Below are positions 11,337 to 23,700 of a DNA stretch of 64,000 nucleotides, one piece after another. This stretch comes from Protula sp. h YS-2021 (taxonomy: Eukaryota > Annelida > Polychaeta > Sabellida > Serpulidae), in NCBI GenBank assembly GCA_949752745.1, contig OX457033.1:18453907-18517906 (forward strand). The letters are read 5' to 3'. Each line of letters begins with the position of its first letter. The stretch's first letter is position 1. The notes beneath the pieces are model-generated. The model was given only the letters and a program-made list of their open reading frames with translations. It made no database searches and had not been told where the DNA came from. The position numbers were made by a program, and so were the translations under genes.

Positions 11337-14300
11337 TTAGTCCTCGAAACCGTACTTCTTTGACGATCTTACAGAACGACCTGATCGCGATACACGACCA
11401 CCGACACTTGAAATTTCAGTTTTTGCTTTAGCCGGTGAAACGGGGTGTGAAACATTGACAGAAGGCTCTGGAATTCTAACTGTCACAGTTTTTCGGCTAG
11501 AAACAGCGGGTTTCTCTTTCGAAATGATGGTTTCACCAGATGTAGATGGCGCTATGCTACACGGAATAGCTGTACGGTCTACTGTCGGGTAAGGTTCAGT
11601 GGGCTTGGGTAAAGCAGTTAATGGTTGAGGGGTATTATCGCTCTTGATATGTTTTTCTTCAACCGGGTGCTGTGAACAACGGATTTGGTCAACGTGTCTT
11701 CTCCAAATTGAATTGTCAGCCAAAACTTTGTACATTAACGTTCAAATTTTCCGCGAGATAACTGCAAATGTCCATTTTCCGTGCTTTTGTCGATAGTCCC
11801 TCACAAGCACTTCATCACCCACACTAAAAGAACGGCGCTGAAATTCGTCTTTGGTGTTTACATTTCTGTAAACGATGTCGCGCAAACTAGGTTTCGCCAA
11901 ATCCAGCCTTGTTTTCATTTCACGTCCTATGAATAACAAGGATGGGGTCTCGTTAGTAGTTGCGTTTTTAGTTGATCGATACATGAGTAGAAATTTGGCT
12001 ACTTTCTCGTGCATTGAACGAGGTTCGTGCTTCATCGATTTGAGACTAGATTTCAGACTCTGAACCATACGTTCTGCTAAACCGTTTCGCGAGGGTTTAA
12101 AAGGACTCGTAGTTTTGTCAATAATTCCATGTAGTTTTAAGAATTTCTGGAAGGCTTCAGAATGGAAGGTTGTACCATTATCTGTACAGATAACATCACA
12201 AATTCCATAGGCGCTAAACAGTTCTTGAAGTACTTTGACAGTTTCCGGGGCAGTGATTTTTTCCATGATCCGTACCTCTGGCCATCTGGAGTGTGCATCG
12301 ACTATTATGATAAACATATGGCCTTGAAAAGGTCCTGCAAAATCAATGTGGATCCTTTTCCACGGCTGACTTGGCCATTCCCAGGGGTGCACTGTAGCTT
12401 TTGTTGGAGCTTTGTTTATCTCTAAGCAGCTCGGGCACATTTTAGCTTGTGTTTCGCTATCTCTGTCGATATTGGGCCGCCAAATGTACGATCTAGCCAT
12501 TTTTTTCATTTTCACCATACCAGGATGGGCACTATGGAGTTCTTGCAGGAATGCTCTCTGGAACTTTTCCGGAATAACCACTCTGTTTCCAATGAGTAGA
12601 CACTATTGTGAAATAGATAATTCTGATTCATGTGAATGATAAGGAGAAAGATCTTCTTCAACTTTACCGGGCCAGCCATTTCTTGTGAATTCGAAAACTC
12701 TTGACAATACCTGGTCTTTTGACGTTGCCTGGGCAATTTGTTTGAATGAAATCGGAAAATTGTCGAGTAGGGCAGCGTAAAATATTGCTCTCTCTCCTGA
12801 CGAATTTTTCTGGCTTACCGGAAGGGGTAGTCTACTTAACCCGTCAGCGTTGGCGTGTTCACTTGTCTTTCTGTATTCAATTTCATAATTATAGCCAGTA
12901 AGGAAAATGGCGTATCTTTGCATCCGCGAAGCCGTAGTTGTTGAAATACCTTTTTTGGGATTGAAGATCGAAACCAGAACTTTGCAGTCGGTAACTAGAG
13001 TAAATTTTCGGGCAAACAGGTACATGTTAAATTTCTTGATGCTCCAAATGATGCTGAGGGCCTCTCGATCGATTTGCGAGTAATTTTGTTCAGCTTTTGA
13101 CAATGTTCGGGATGCAAAACTAATGGGGCGTTCGCTTCCATCTGGGTAGATATGCGAAATAACTCCAGAAATACCTTTCGATGATGCGTCACAGTGCAGT
13201 CGAAGCGGCAGTTTCGGATCATAATGTGCTAAAACAAGATCAGATGTGATGAGATCCTTCGTTTTCTTAAAAGCCGTTTCACATGAGTCTGTCCATAACC
13301 ATTTCTGATTTTTGTGGAGCAACTGATGCAATGGATGTAGTATCGTAGACAAGTTGGGTAGGAAGCGGTGGTATTAGTTCACCAGGGCGACCCAGCTTCG
13401 TAATTCAGAAACATTTCTTGGAGCTGGCCCATCTGTAACTGCCTTGACTTTTGAATCGGTCTTGTGGATTCGGTCTTTGTCGACGATGTGAGCACAAAAT
13501 TCAATGGAATCTTTGAAAACCTCACACTTGTTGGGGTTGACTTTAAGGCCGTATTCTATTAATCGCTGAAAGACTTTCTCGAGGGTACATAGGTGATCAT
13601 TATCGTCTGAACCGGTGATTATCATGTCATCCAAAATACACTGCACGTTTTTGATACCTTTTAAAACCTGTTCAATTGCGCGTTGCCAAATAGAAGCAGC
13701 TGGGGAAATACCATACGCCAGTCGATTGAAAACAAAAAGTCCTTTCTGTGTGTTGATGGTCAGGTATTTTCTCGATTCTTCGTCCACTACCATTTGAAGA
13801 TACGCCGTTTTGAGGTCTATCTTTGAAAATTTCTCTCCACCTGCCAATGTTGCTAACATGCTCTCAATAGTAGGCAATGGGTACGAGTCAACATTGAGCT
13901 GTGGGTTGACAGTGACCTTAAAATCGCCACATATCCTAACAGAACCGTCCTTCTTCAGAATTGGGACAATGGGTGCAGCCCAATCACTCCACTCTACCGG
14001 TGAAAGGATCCCTTTACTCACAATTTTGTCCAGCTCCTTGTCGACCTTGCCCCTCATTGCAAACGGGACTTGTCTGGGTTTGCAAAATTTAGGGGTAACT
14101 CCTTCTTTGAGATGTAACTTCGCAGTTATCCCTTTTAGCTTACCCAGTTCTTTGCCGAAACACTCACTGTACTTTTCCAGAAGATGGTCTAATTTCTTCT
14201 TACCTCGAGCCATCCGTATGGACTTGATTTCGTGCCAGTTTAATTTGATGTGTCGGAGCCAATCTCTACCGAACAAAGGTGGACCTCCCCCGTGAAGAAT

Positions 14301-14930
14301 GTACAGCCGCAAACGATGTTCCTTACCTTCGTGTTCCACCAGAACATTCACGTACCCCTCTGGCCTTACACATTCTCCAGTATAGGTTTTCAACACAACA
14401 TTTGTTCTCCGCAGCCGTAATTTACCAAGATGGCGCTGATAATCCCTTTTCGATATTATCGAAAGCGCAGATCCTGTATCAAGCTCCATTTTGATCATTT
14501 TACCGTTTATTTTAGGACTGATCGTAATGGACGCACATTTCTTCTCGCTCTTGTTGTTTACATCGCAAACAACTTCCGTATAGCCGAGATCTGAACAGGA
14601 AGTGCTGTCGCCATTAGAATCTTCACTATCAGTGGTCACTTCATCGTCATCAACATAAAAAACTTTCTTCTTTGGCTTTCGCTTCTTAAACTGGTCTGTT
14701 CCGGTCTTTTTGCTCTCGGAAGATGACTTACCGGATTTCTTCATCTTGCATCTTCTCTTAATGTGGCCTTTCTTACCGCAGTTGTGGCATTTCTCGTCCT
14801 TAAAACGGCAATCCTCGGGACCATGACCATTCCTGCCACACCTGAAGCAACGATTTCCAGTGGTCCTCTGCAACTTGTTAACATTTGCCGATGCTCCCTG
14901 GATTTCCGATGCATCCTTCATGCACAACAT
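11337..14930 (-). pseudogene. Gypsy pol polyprotein with in-frame stop codons
   Basis: Two zinc knuckles (CFRCGRNGHGPEDC and CHNCGKKGHIKRRC) lie at 14750-14850. Protease MELDTGSA is at about 14490. RT follows, with the catalytic box as ILDDM at about 13625-13640. RNase H with LRLHCDASS and ADGLSRLP lies at 12830-13210. Integrase has HPGMVKMK and CPSC in its zinc domain, then core residues in IHIDFAGP, CTDNGTTFH and NGLAERMVQ (11742-12581). Stops at 13374, 12603 and 11742 all lie in the same frame, and the true end is at 11337. The product would be a polyprotein processed by its own protease. Confidence 0.85.
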
Positions 14931-15213
14931 TTACTATCTGCAGACTGCTTGCTTTGTTTCTTCATCTTGCATCTGCATTTGACCTGACCTTTTCTTCCGC
15001 ACTTCTGGCATTTTTCTTCTTTAAACCTACATTTACAGCAAAATTTACAGCTGAATTACAGACGCATTCACACTGGTTGTCGTTCCTTGGATCTCCGAAA
15101 CATCTCTTACCGCCATCTCCATTGCAATCGCTAGTTTATTAGCTTTCTAGAAGTTCACATTCTTCTCTGACAGTAACCTCTTCAGAGTTTTTTTTAACTT
15201 CTTATAACACACA

Positions 15214-15612
15214 CTATCTGTTTGCGTAGATGTTCTGCCGAACGATCGCCGAATTCGCAATGTTCTGATAACTTCTGCAGTATCCCAGTATAGTCAGTAA
15301 CGGACTCACCAGTTTGTTGTTGCCTCTTGTAAGATCTGTATCTCTCTGCAATGACATTGGGCTTTGGACTAAGTTGCTACTGCAGCAAGGCTCCGAGTTG
15401 GTCAAACGTCCGGGTAGACGGCTTGTCTGGGGAACAAAGGCTGTGGCGAAGCGCGTAGATCTTACCACCAATGCGACTTGGTGTAACTGCAACCTTCTTC
15501 TTGTCTCCAACATCGTTGGCGATGAAATACTGCTCCAGACATTCTTTTTACAGCTTTCAGCTACCCTCGGTCTCATCAAAAGGTCCCGGCCGCCCAATCA
15601 CAGTAGCCATGG
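15214..15612 (-). pseudogene. Gypsy gag, interrupted
   Basis: A start codon at about 15612 on the minus strand opens MATVIGRPGPFDETEGS, a typical Mag-type gag beginning, but the next codon is TGA where this family usually has Trp. Similarity resumes in another frame (15214-15597), ending near RSAEHL-type sequence in the capsid region. It therefore carries at least one nonsense codon and one frameshift. Confidence 0.7.
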
Positions 15613-15726
15613 TCAACACTCGCAGATCAGATTTTTACGTTAATAGAAACAACAACAGGTTATCAGAATCACCACATCAACACAGGAGAAGCAGGAACAT
15701 AAAAACGCAATTTACTCATCGCCAGT

Positions 15727-15834
15727 TGTTGTGCACTACGGCATTTCAAGGAAAGAACTTTGACGATACGCGACATCTTTATTTACAAGCGGAAGTCAAA
15801 CTATATACAGAAAAGATGTGACCATAACTTAACA
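15727..15834 (-). repeat. Putative 5' LTR of the Gypsy element (~108 bp)
   Basis: On the minus strand this segment begins TGTTAAG and ends AACA, so its ends are the usual inverted TGTT/AACA. It contains a TATATA-like box (about 15801-15810) and an AATAAA signal (about 15778-15783). It ends about 115 bp before the gag start. The sequence after it, ACTGGCGATGAG, sits where a primer-binding site is expected. It is unusually short. Without a clear identical 3' partner this remains a proposal. Confidence 0.45.
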
Positions 15835-16213
15835 TCTGCCGCCTTTGCGCAAATTATTTATAAACAATAGTGAGGCCAATTCTAATGCGTCTGTAATTAA
15901 GCTGAAGCCGCAGGATATATTTGGACTTAACAGCATTGATATTCCACACTGATATCATATGCTCAATTAATATCCATATCCTGTAGGTATTTCGTATAGT
16001 GACATCACAACAGTTAGTGTAATTTTCACCTTGACACAACATTTATTCAACTAAACTTGTATTATCGCTCAAGCACAACACAATAAGCCAATTCACACTT
16101 TCGGGTCTTTCCGGTGGAGGTGTTGTTTCGACTGCAATTATTTGTGGGTAAATTATAAAGCAATTATAATAGAAACCATCAGAGTTCTACTTTTCTTAAA
16201 TGTCAAATTTATA
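15835..16213. other. No recognised feature
   Basis: AT-rich sequence between the Gypsy element and the inverted-repeat element. I see no coding potential or repeat structure. Confidence 0.5.
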
Positions 16214-16218
16214 AAGCC

Positions 16219-16719
16219 ATCATACCAGTAACCTAGGATCGTTCGCCACTTTTCAATGGTTTTTGCGCGATAACTTTCGTGTTTTAGACGCGATCTGGAT
16301 ATGCTTTTGTATGTAGCAAATACAGGATTTTACACAAGTTTTCTGTTATGCGCGAAGTAAAATGTCATGATTTACGAAAATGCCAGGCCGATGTATATTT
16401 TTCGGGCAGGATTTTCGAGTGTAACTCGCCACTTTATTCTATTATCCCGAAATATAAATTTCAAGTGCAAACTGTAATACTGTCAATTTGCTCTTCAAAA
16501 TGACTGCTAAGAGCTATAAGGGTTACATGTGAGCATAAACCTGAATTCAAATGTGTATACTAAGAGTTTTCAGTATTTTGCTGCAAAATTTTTGCATTCG
16601 AGAACCAGTGGCAGTTGTCGGGAGGCTCGGCGAAAAATATCGTTTCCGGGATAATTGTTGTTTTCGGGGGTGGCGATGCTACAGGTACAGGCAAAGTCAA
16701 TCTAGGTTACTGGTATGAT
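16219..16719. mobile_element. MITE-like element with 18-bp terminal inverted repeats
   Basis: ATCATACCAGTAACCTAG at 16219-16236 is the exact reverse complement of the sequence at 16702-16719. The inverted similarity continues loosely inward (TCGCCAC at ~16242 against GTGGCGA at ~16670). There is no coding capacity across the ~500 bp, which fits a non-autonomous DNA transposon. The target duplication is not clear, so the superfamily is unknown. Confidence 0.7.
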
Positions 16720-17734
16720 CTTTTAAAAACTATTTGACCTGATATTCAGTCCCTTTAATAGCCAATATGTGAATATGTTTCTGGCAAAATGAAATTTTGT
16801 TGATTTTTGCCATTTTTTTCTATCATTTCGCTATATCCTTATCCCAACTGAATTCAGCCGCAACGCAAAAACTTTTCGGTAAAAGTCGGTGTGATTTGGC
16901 TTGGTAATTCCTGGTCACACAGCCTTGAACCACAATGACATTTCCTGGTAGAACATAAAAACGCAAAGAGCAAAAACAAAACCAGTGCTGCGGTAAATGT
17001 GTTGTTATGTAATACGTGCGTAACAAGTTTTGGAAAATTGAAAAAAACACAAGAAGAACTCGGCCAAAACTGGGTAATCCCGCTGTTGTTTTTTTAAATC
17101 AGTATAGCAAAAAGTTCAGTAGAAAGACCCCACTTTTGTAGTTTTTTTTCTGTTCTTCGAAAGTTCCTTGTCGCAAGTGAATTTTATTTTTTTCCAAACC
17201 TCTTTGCTGCTATTTCTCACCAGTTCTGGCATGGCGGTTGCCTTTTAGTTAAATCCTCCTCTAATCCGTGACGCCTAGTAGATGTTTCTGATGTTAGAAA
17301 CTTCTAATACATTTTGTCAAAAATCTTTTACAAAACAACGCATTTGACCAGCTCACTCCTGCTACTAACAACATCAGGTTTTGCAAAATATTAAATTGAT
17401 GGCTCAACAGTCACTGGAACAACTTACCTCGTAACTGAGGCAAGGTGAACCAATTTGCAACTTGAAATTGAAGTTTTTGCTACTCCGACGGTGAAGGCTG
17501 AGAACGCAAAATGATGGCATCCAAGTGTGGCGCTTGTAATGTAGTTTGTCACTGTACATAACACATCCCCATGGCAAGTCAAAAAATCCTCAAATGAGTT
17601 GAAAGTGGATCAACATACCCCTGCTTCCGCTGTGTGTTCTGAGATTCGAATTCTGCGAGTTGTTTTTATCGAATGATTTGAATATCTCAACCATTGCTGT
17701 GTTGTCAGAAAAGGTCTGGTGTAAAGTTGCAGTG
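16720..17734. other. Upstream region of NUP214, nothing specific seen
   Basis: This interval precedes the predicted NUP214 start codon and should hold its promoter and 5' untranslated region. I see no convincing TATA box and no upstream coding exon. An AG at about 17708 could be a 5'-UTR splice acceptor. Confidence 0.35.
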
Positions 17735-20700
17735 ATGAGCGTTCCACCAGAGAAGGAAGTCAAGGTAACAGTCCAGTTTAACTGCTTAAAATCTCTGTTC
17801 TGTCATAGCCTTGACAAGTAGGTTACTAAGCTTTTCTTAAATTACAAATTTCAAAAACATTCACACATTGATATGTGTTGGATGAAGTCCATGTCAATTC
17901 CGGTTGCTTTCGCCATAATTATTTATACTGAATAACAGATAGGGAACAGTTGAGGTGAAAAAGCTCATTTGGACACATTACTGAATAACTTTAAATAGTC
18001 CTTACCTTTATATTATTTTCTAGTTCTTATTTGGTTTTAACACCCTTTATTTAAGTGTTTATTATGTACCACAAATTCGTTACAGGACTTCCGGTTTAAC
18101 CAACTGCTAAAAATTCGTGTTGGGGCATTGCCCGATGACGTCACAAAAAGCCGTGTGAGTTTGCTTGCCACCTCAAATAAGTACGGACTGGCATTTATAG
18201 GAACGGCAAGCGGTGAGTACGCATTAGTTGGAGTTAGTATGTCTAGATGGAAATTTTAGATAAACTAAAGTGCAGATATGTTGTTAGTTTTGTTTCCTGT
18301 TCCATTTTGTTTCGTCTTTTCTGGCCTATATTTTCGATGGTAGACGTACGTTACGCGTATTCTGTGATAACGTCTGGGCATTTCATCTAATTCGTCACTT
18401 TGCAAAGAGTTAATTCCCAAACTGAACATGTTTTCTAGTTTTGGATTGTTCGAAGAAAATATGTATGCATTTTAGTGTATTTTTAAGTCGTCTTTACTGT
18501 GCTTTCGCTAGGATTCCGTGTATTGAGAACAAATAACCTGATTGCAAAGGCTGCAGAAGCTGGAAAAGCAACCACAACCGTTGTTGAGGATTTTGGTTTC
18601 TGGAAAACTATCCAGCTTCCAGTAAGATTTCATTGTGTGTTGAAAGTGAGCGGTGCATCCCAGGGTTGAGATTTCGCGGTCGCCCGGTCGTCCGTGGCGA
18701 CCAACTTTTGGCTCGGGCGACCAACTTTTTTGAGTTGGTCGCCCGAGTGGCGACTAACTTTTTTCTGAGTATTTTCAGGTAAATACTGTTGATTATTTTA
18801 AACAGTATTTCTTCGTTGTTTTTTCATGTGAGGCGGGCTAGACAAATTTTGCAAAAATTGCGCCGTGCGACTAACTTTTTAAAGTAAAAGTTTTGTGCCG
18901 GGCGACTAACTTTTGTGCCGGGCGACTAACTTTTTAAAGTTGGTCGCCCGGAGGGCGATCAAAAAATTTTACGAAATCTCAACCCTGGCATCCATGTAAC
19001 GTGGCAAAGGTCGTGTGATAGTAAGATAACCGCTATTATTTTAAGAAAGACATGAGTATGAATTGTGTTGTGCTTCGAATGCTTTTCCGGGGCTCTTTTT
19101 AGCTAGATCCAGGTGGTTACAGTGCAGAATAAAATTAAATATTTTGTAACAAACTACTGGTCTTTGTTTGCATTCATATAAAATAAACAACGTTTCGGGG
19201 CATACGCGAATTTCCTGGAATCCATAAGGCATACGCGTGCTCCCTGGCGGAGGCAACGAATGTGTGAATTCCTTGTAACATGTATAGGGATTACGCGCAA
19301 TGACTTCCGGTCGCGTTTATCATTGACTTCCGGTGCTGGAGCTGCATTCCTTGTGTTTATGTCCTATTTGTATACAATGCAGGGCGCGCCGATGTTTATA
19401 GGACTGAGCAGCGATAGCCTCACACTGGCTGTATGCATTGAGAAAAATGGCTGGCCTGTGGCGCTGATGTATGACGTCAGAATATTTGCTGACCAGGTAA
19501 CTTCTGTTTTATACATGCCTCATTGCTTTTCCGCGGCGTCACCAAAATAAGACGTTGCCTTATTTATAAGGCACGACTTCTCAACGGCAAGGGTTTCTCT
19601 TGTTGTGGTTGACATTTCCTTTTTTTGTTTTTTTTTTGGAAATCATGTGATGTAAATTATGGTGCCAGAGGGTACACGTTTCAAAATTTGGCTTTTTCAT
19701 TTTGTCACAGAATGCTGCGGTGGCACCATTTCTAGAGGTGAAGTTAAGTGGCTCGCCTCACGCGCACCTGCTGGACGCGATGTGGAACCCAGGAAATGAC
19801 TATCCGTCCCTGTTTGCCACAGTAGTGTCTGATGGAAGCATGGCATTGTGGGATATCAAGACTAGTCTAACCTGCGTGGCCAGCGTACCCATGACCGCTG
19901 ATGTGACTTGTCGTGAGTAACGGAACTGCGCTTTATTTTCTTTATTCTGTATTTGCTGTTGAAAACCACATTCACTTCAATTGTCAGTCTATATTTTTTG
20001 TCCTCCTTATGTCCAGTTATTTTTTTTTTATATTCTAGTAATATATGTGTTCTTATATTTCCGTTATGTTTCTCATGTACCGAATTATGTAATGTTCTAA
20101 GTCGAAGAATTCTGTAAAATTCTAAAGAACCTGGTTACATTATCGTGTTTTAAACTAGCAGCCAGCTGTATTCGCAGTGGCCGCCATCTTGGCCGCCATC
20201 TTGCCTTTCTTACGTTCATATACAGTCTGCTGGAGTCCGAAGGGCAAGCAGCTGCTGGCTGGCCGCAAGGATGGCGGCTTCGTGCAGTATGACCAGGGCT
20301 TGAAGGAGAAGAAAAAAGTCCCGCCGCCACCTGGTCTCTTCAATGGCAAAGCTGTGTCTGGTGCGTCCGCATAAACTTTCAACTACACTTCTTTCATAAA
20401 AAAAAAAAAACGGGATTCAAAGAAGTAAAGAGTAATCGATGTAATCACAGTGTTTCATGCACCAGAAAACGTTACAAAAGTTTACGATATATTTGGATTA
20501 ATTGTGTTTTTTTCGGCATTTGTAATGTATTCTTTTGAAGGTATTGCAGAGGTATGGTGGAAAAAGAAAGAAAAAGGGAGAATAAGAAAATAATAACAAT
20601 AATAAAATTGCGCATGAAACTATTACGACAAACCGTTGAAAGAAAAATTAGACAAAATAAAGACTGACAAAAAAGACGAAGAGACACTGAACTGTTAAAA

Positions 20701-23700
20701 AATGAGATTTATTTCCAATATCGCAGTGTTGGACGTAATTTGGGAAAGCACGTACGTCTATGTCGCTGCGTATGTGCCCACGCAGAACCCGGATGCGGAG
20801 CAGCCTTCCCTCGTCACTGTCAGCTGTCCTAAAGCCTCACCAGTGTCTTACGTCAATTTCGAGGACGTATGTTTTGGCGGAGGAACAGAGAGAATGCACA
20901 AGTACTACTTCAGTATGCTGGCGGAGTGGTGAGAACAATGTATAGCTGTTAGGGATACGATTTCGTGAAGGAATTAAGTACAAATGCCAAGTATCAAGTA
21001 GTTAATACTTAAGTATTATTAAAAACATATTAGAATCATTTGTGGGCTTTGCTTTAATCATTTATGTGAAGGGGAAAAAGAGGTGCTAGCGGAGAGCAGT
21101 AAAAGCAAGGGGGAATTGAATTAGACAGTGAGTTACAAAAAAAACTGTACTTAATTCTTATTTAAACTAAAAACCTAATTATAAACGGCCTGTTTATGTT
21201 TTAGGAAGATTATTGTTGCCGCGTCGGCCAATTCCCTGGAGGCGGCCATCTTAGGAAAAAGTCTCGCTAATGAGGTGCTATTTTCTGTTAATTGTCTAGA
21301 AAGAGGCGAGTGCGTAGCTCGTGAGATTGCACTCATTCAGTGCTGTATTTCGTAGAGATCGTACCACCCGTGTTTTGACAAGTGTTTAGTGGACTTAAAA
21401 GAAGAAACTCTTTCTAGACCACTGATCTATGTTACCAAGTCAGAATATATATAGATTGAATTTCAAGACTTCATTTGAGAAAATCTAGTGTATTATCTGT
21501 AAATAATATCCGATTTCAACTGTTTGAATGTACCAAAGTTAACCGTAAAATGGTGATGTGTTAAGTTGACGTTAATTCCATCTGGGCGGCTCCTTTGTAG
21601 AGTGTACTTTTAGCCAGTAGTAATTCCAGGTGTATTCAGCACTTTAAAGAAACATTGTCCCTCAAATATAGCTGCGGCCCTTCTTTTTCGGAAGATGGGG
21701 GGATGGGGGAAGGGGGGACTGGGCAGGGGCTGATATCTCCTCAGATTTGCAAGATTTAAAGTAAATATAGATGTAGAAAGAATAATGATACAAAATCTGT
21801 GGCATGGAGTAAAACAAGCGTGCATTTACTCAAACGGGTAGGTGTGAAACGCTTGCCATAATTTGTTTGAAAATTTACATGTTTTGTTGTGTAGTTTGTG
21901 GAAACTTTGTACCGGTCCCCTAATCTTCGTTTATGGTTAGATGACCGGATGTTCCCAGAAGTTCATGGACGTCTTTAAGCTCTGGTATTTAATACAAATT
22001 GTTTCCCTGGCAACCAAGACAAGCTGTACAGTGAAACCCTGAACTCAACAGGTTTTGGAGTGTATAGAAATGTTTTATTTTCGGATTCGTTTGTTTACAA
22101 TGCTAGGCCTTGTGGGAGCGCTGGAGCCTGGAGGACTCCGGTAGAGCCGAGTTGCCTATGACGGCTGATTACGTGGAGACCTTCCCTGTTGGCATGGTAA
22201 TAGATGTGACGTCACAGAAGCCTGTTTCTCTAGGTCAGTTATCTATGGTTAGTTATTCCCCACATGGAGAGGAATATATTCGATCGACCGCGTGTGTCTG
22301 TCGGTCGGTCTGTCATCAAGAGCTTGTTAACACGATAACTTAAAAACTCCTGCAAGGATTTTAATGAAACTTGGTATGTAGCTTCTATGGGAACAAACAC
22401 AGATCGGTTTTGTAAATGGGCCAGGTTCGTCCAAGGAAAATGGACCAGCTGGACTTTAAAAATTTCAACTATTGATGGCCGTGTTCAACTGATGGGGACC
22501 TGTGGGGAATATGTTGGCTTGCACACTGCTCTTGTTTCATTTACACGCTGCCGCTGAGCCATCACCTCACCACATGGGATACTTCCGGGGAATCCACTTG
22601 CTGACTACACTTACTGACTACACATAGACTACACTGGCTGACTACACTTGCTGACTACACTTGCTGACTGCACTTGCTGACCGCGCTTGCTGACTGACTT
22701 GCTGACTACGCTTATTGACTACACTGGCTGGCTATACTTAGACAATACTGGCTGACTGTGCTTGCTGACTGCACTTACTGACTACGTTTGCTGACTACGC
22801 TTGTTGACTACACTTATGCGCGCGCATAACACAATTTTCCAGTCTACAGTTACGGGACAATCTTCAATTTCGTCGAGTTCTTTTATAATTTATTCAAATA
22901 ACTATTCATTGAAATGATGTTTGTCAACAGGTGATAACCAGAGTCACGTGGCCTCTCCCATTTTCATGTTGTTGTCAACGGAAGGCGTGTTATCTACCTT
23001 TCATATGATTGACAGCCGGCCAGGCACACCCAGTTTGCAGAAACAAGTAGAAACACTGCAGAACACAGGAGCAAGGATGCCTTTGGGTGTGTAAAAATTA
23101 ACTTTAGTTCACTAGTTTTTTCTTTATTTCCCTTCAAAAATGTGTTGCTGACAACGGGAAGCAACGACAGTGATTTTCGCAAGTCAGACTCTTGACTTTA
23201 TTATATGAAGTTTAAATTGGAAAGATTATAATTTGCTGTTGTGATAGCAGGTAGATTAGAGAGCTTGGACCTTAAAATTTCATTTGCGGTTTTGTGAGCA
23301 ATAATTGTTTTGAAAAAAAGGACATTTTCTAGATTGTTCTTGCGTGTCGAATCAAGAAATTATTCCAGTGGATCTGTATAACCTGGATCTGTATAACCTG
23401 GATCTGTATAACCTGGATCTGTATAACCTGGATCTGTATAACCTGGATCTGTATCGTGGAGAATTGCTTTAAGTATGTCGGCTGAAACACGTGCTTTGGT
23501 GTCTGTATTTTGGTTTATGTATAACTGATAATTTTGATTTTGGTGCGACTCCTGTTTCAGTTATGCCTCAAGCAGCTACCCAGCAAGCTGCCCAGACGCC
23601 TTCCCAGCCAGCTGCTCAGTCAGTGACTCAGACAGCTGCACAGTCAGCGGCCCCGCAACCTGCCCAGCCAGTTGCAAAACCAGCGGCAGCAGCGGTCAGT

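Larger units (their letters stand above)
11337..15834 (-). mobile_element. Gypsy-type LTR retrotransposon (Mag-like), inactivated
   Basis: In minus-strand order it contains a short 5' LTR, gag, two-knuckle nucleocapsid, protease, reverse transcriptase, RNase H and integrase. The order RT-RNaseH-integrase marks Gypsy/Ty3, and the motif style suggests the Mag group. Pol is one continuous frame interrupted by three nonsense codons, so decay is recent in sequence terms. I could not define a matching 3' LTR just beyond 11337. Confidence 0.85.
17735..23086 (+). other. NUP214: NUP214 N-terminal beta-propeller exons
   Basis: Exons 1-10 encode the seven-bladed propeller that binds DBP5/DDX19. Landmark segments resembling vertebrate NUP214 are [15 protein letters not shown] (exon 2), [11 protein letters not shown] (exon 4), CWSPKGKQL and GGFVQYD (exon 6), [12 protein letters not shown] and [12 protein letters not shown] (exon 7), [14 protein letters not shown] (exon 9) and [17 protein letters not shown] (exon 10). 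All introns here have GT-AG ends; the donor after 21274 (GTGCTA) is weak. Confidence 0.93.

Noticed and set aside
20160..20225. Possible extra exon with GCCGCCATCTTGG repeats before exon 20226
   Set aside because: The exon starting at 20226 restores frame and family similarity (CWSPKGKQL). The upstream AG would insert unrelated residues.
22261..22460. GTCGGTCGGTCTGTC and 'AATGAAACTTGGTATG' stretch as a possible mobile element
   Set aside because: Resembles a widespread short invertebrate repeat from memory, but no termini or duplication could be seen, so it is not listed as an element.
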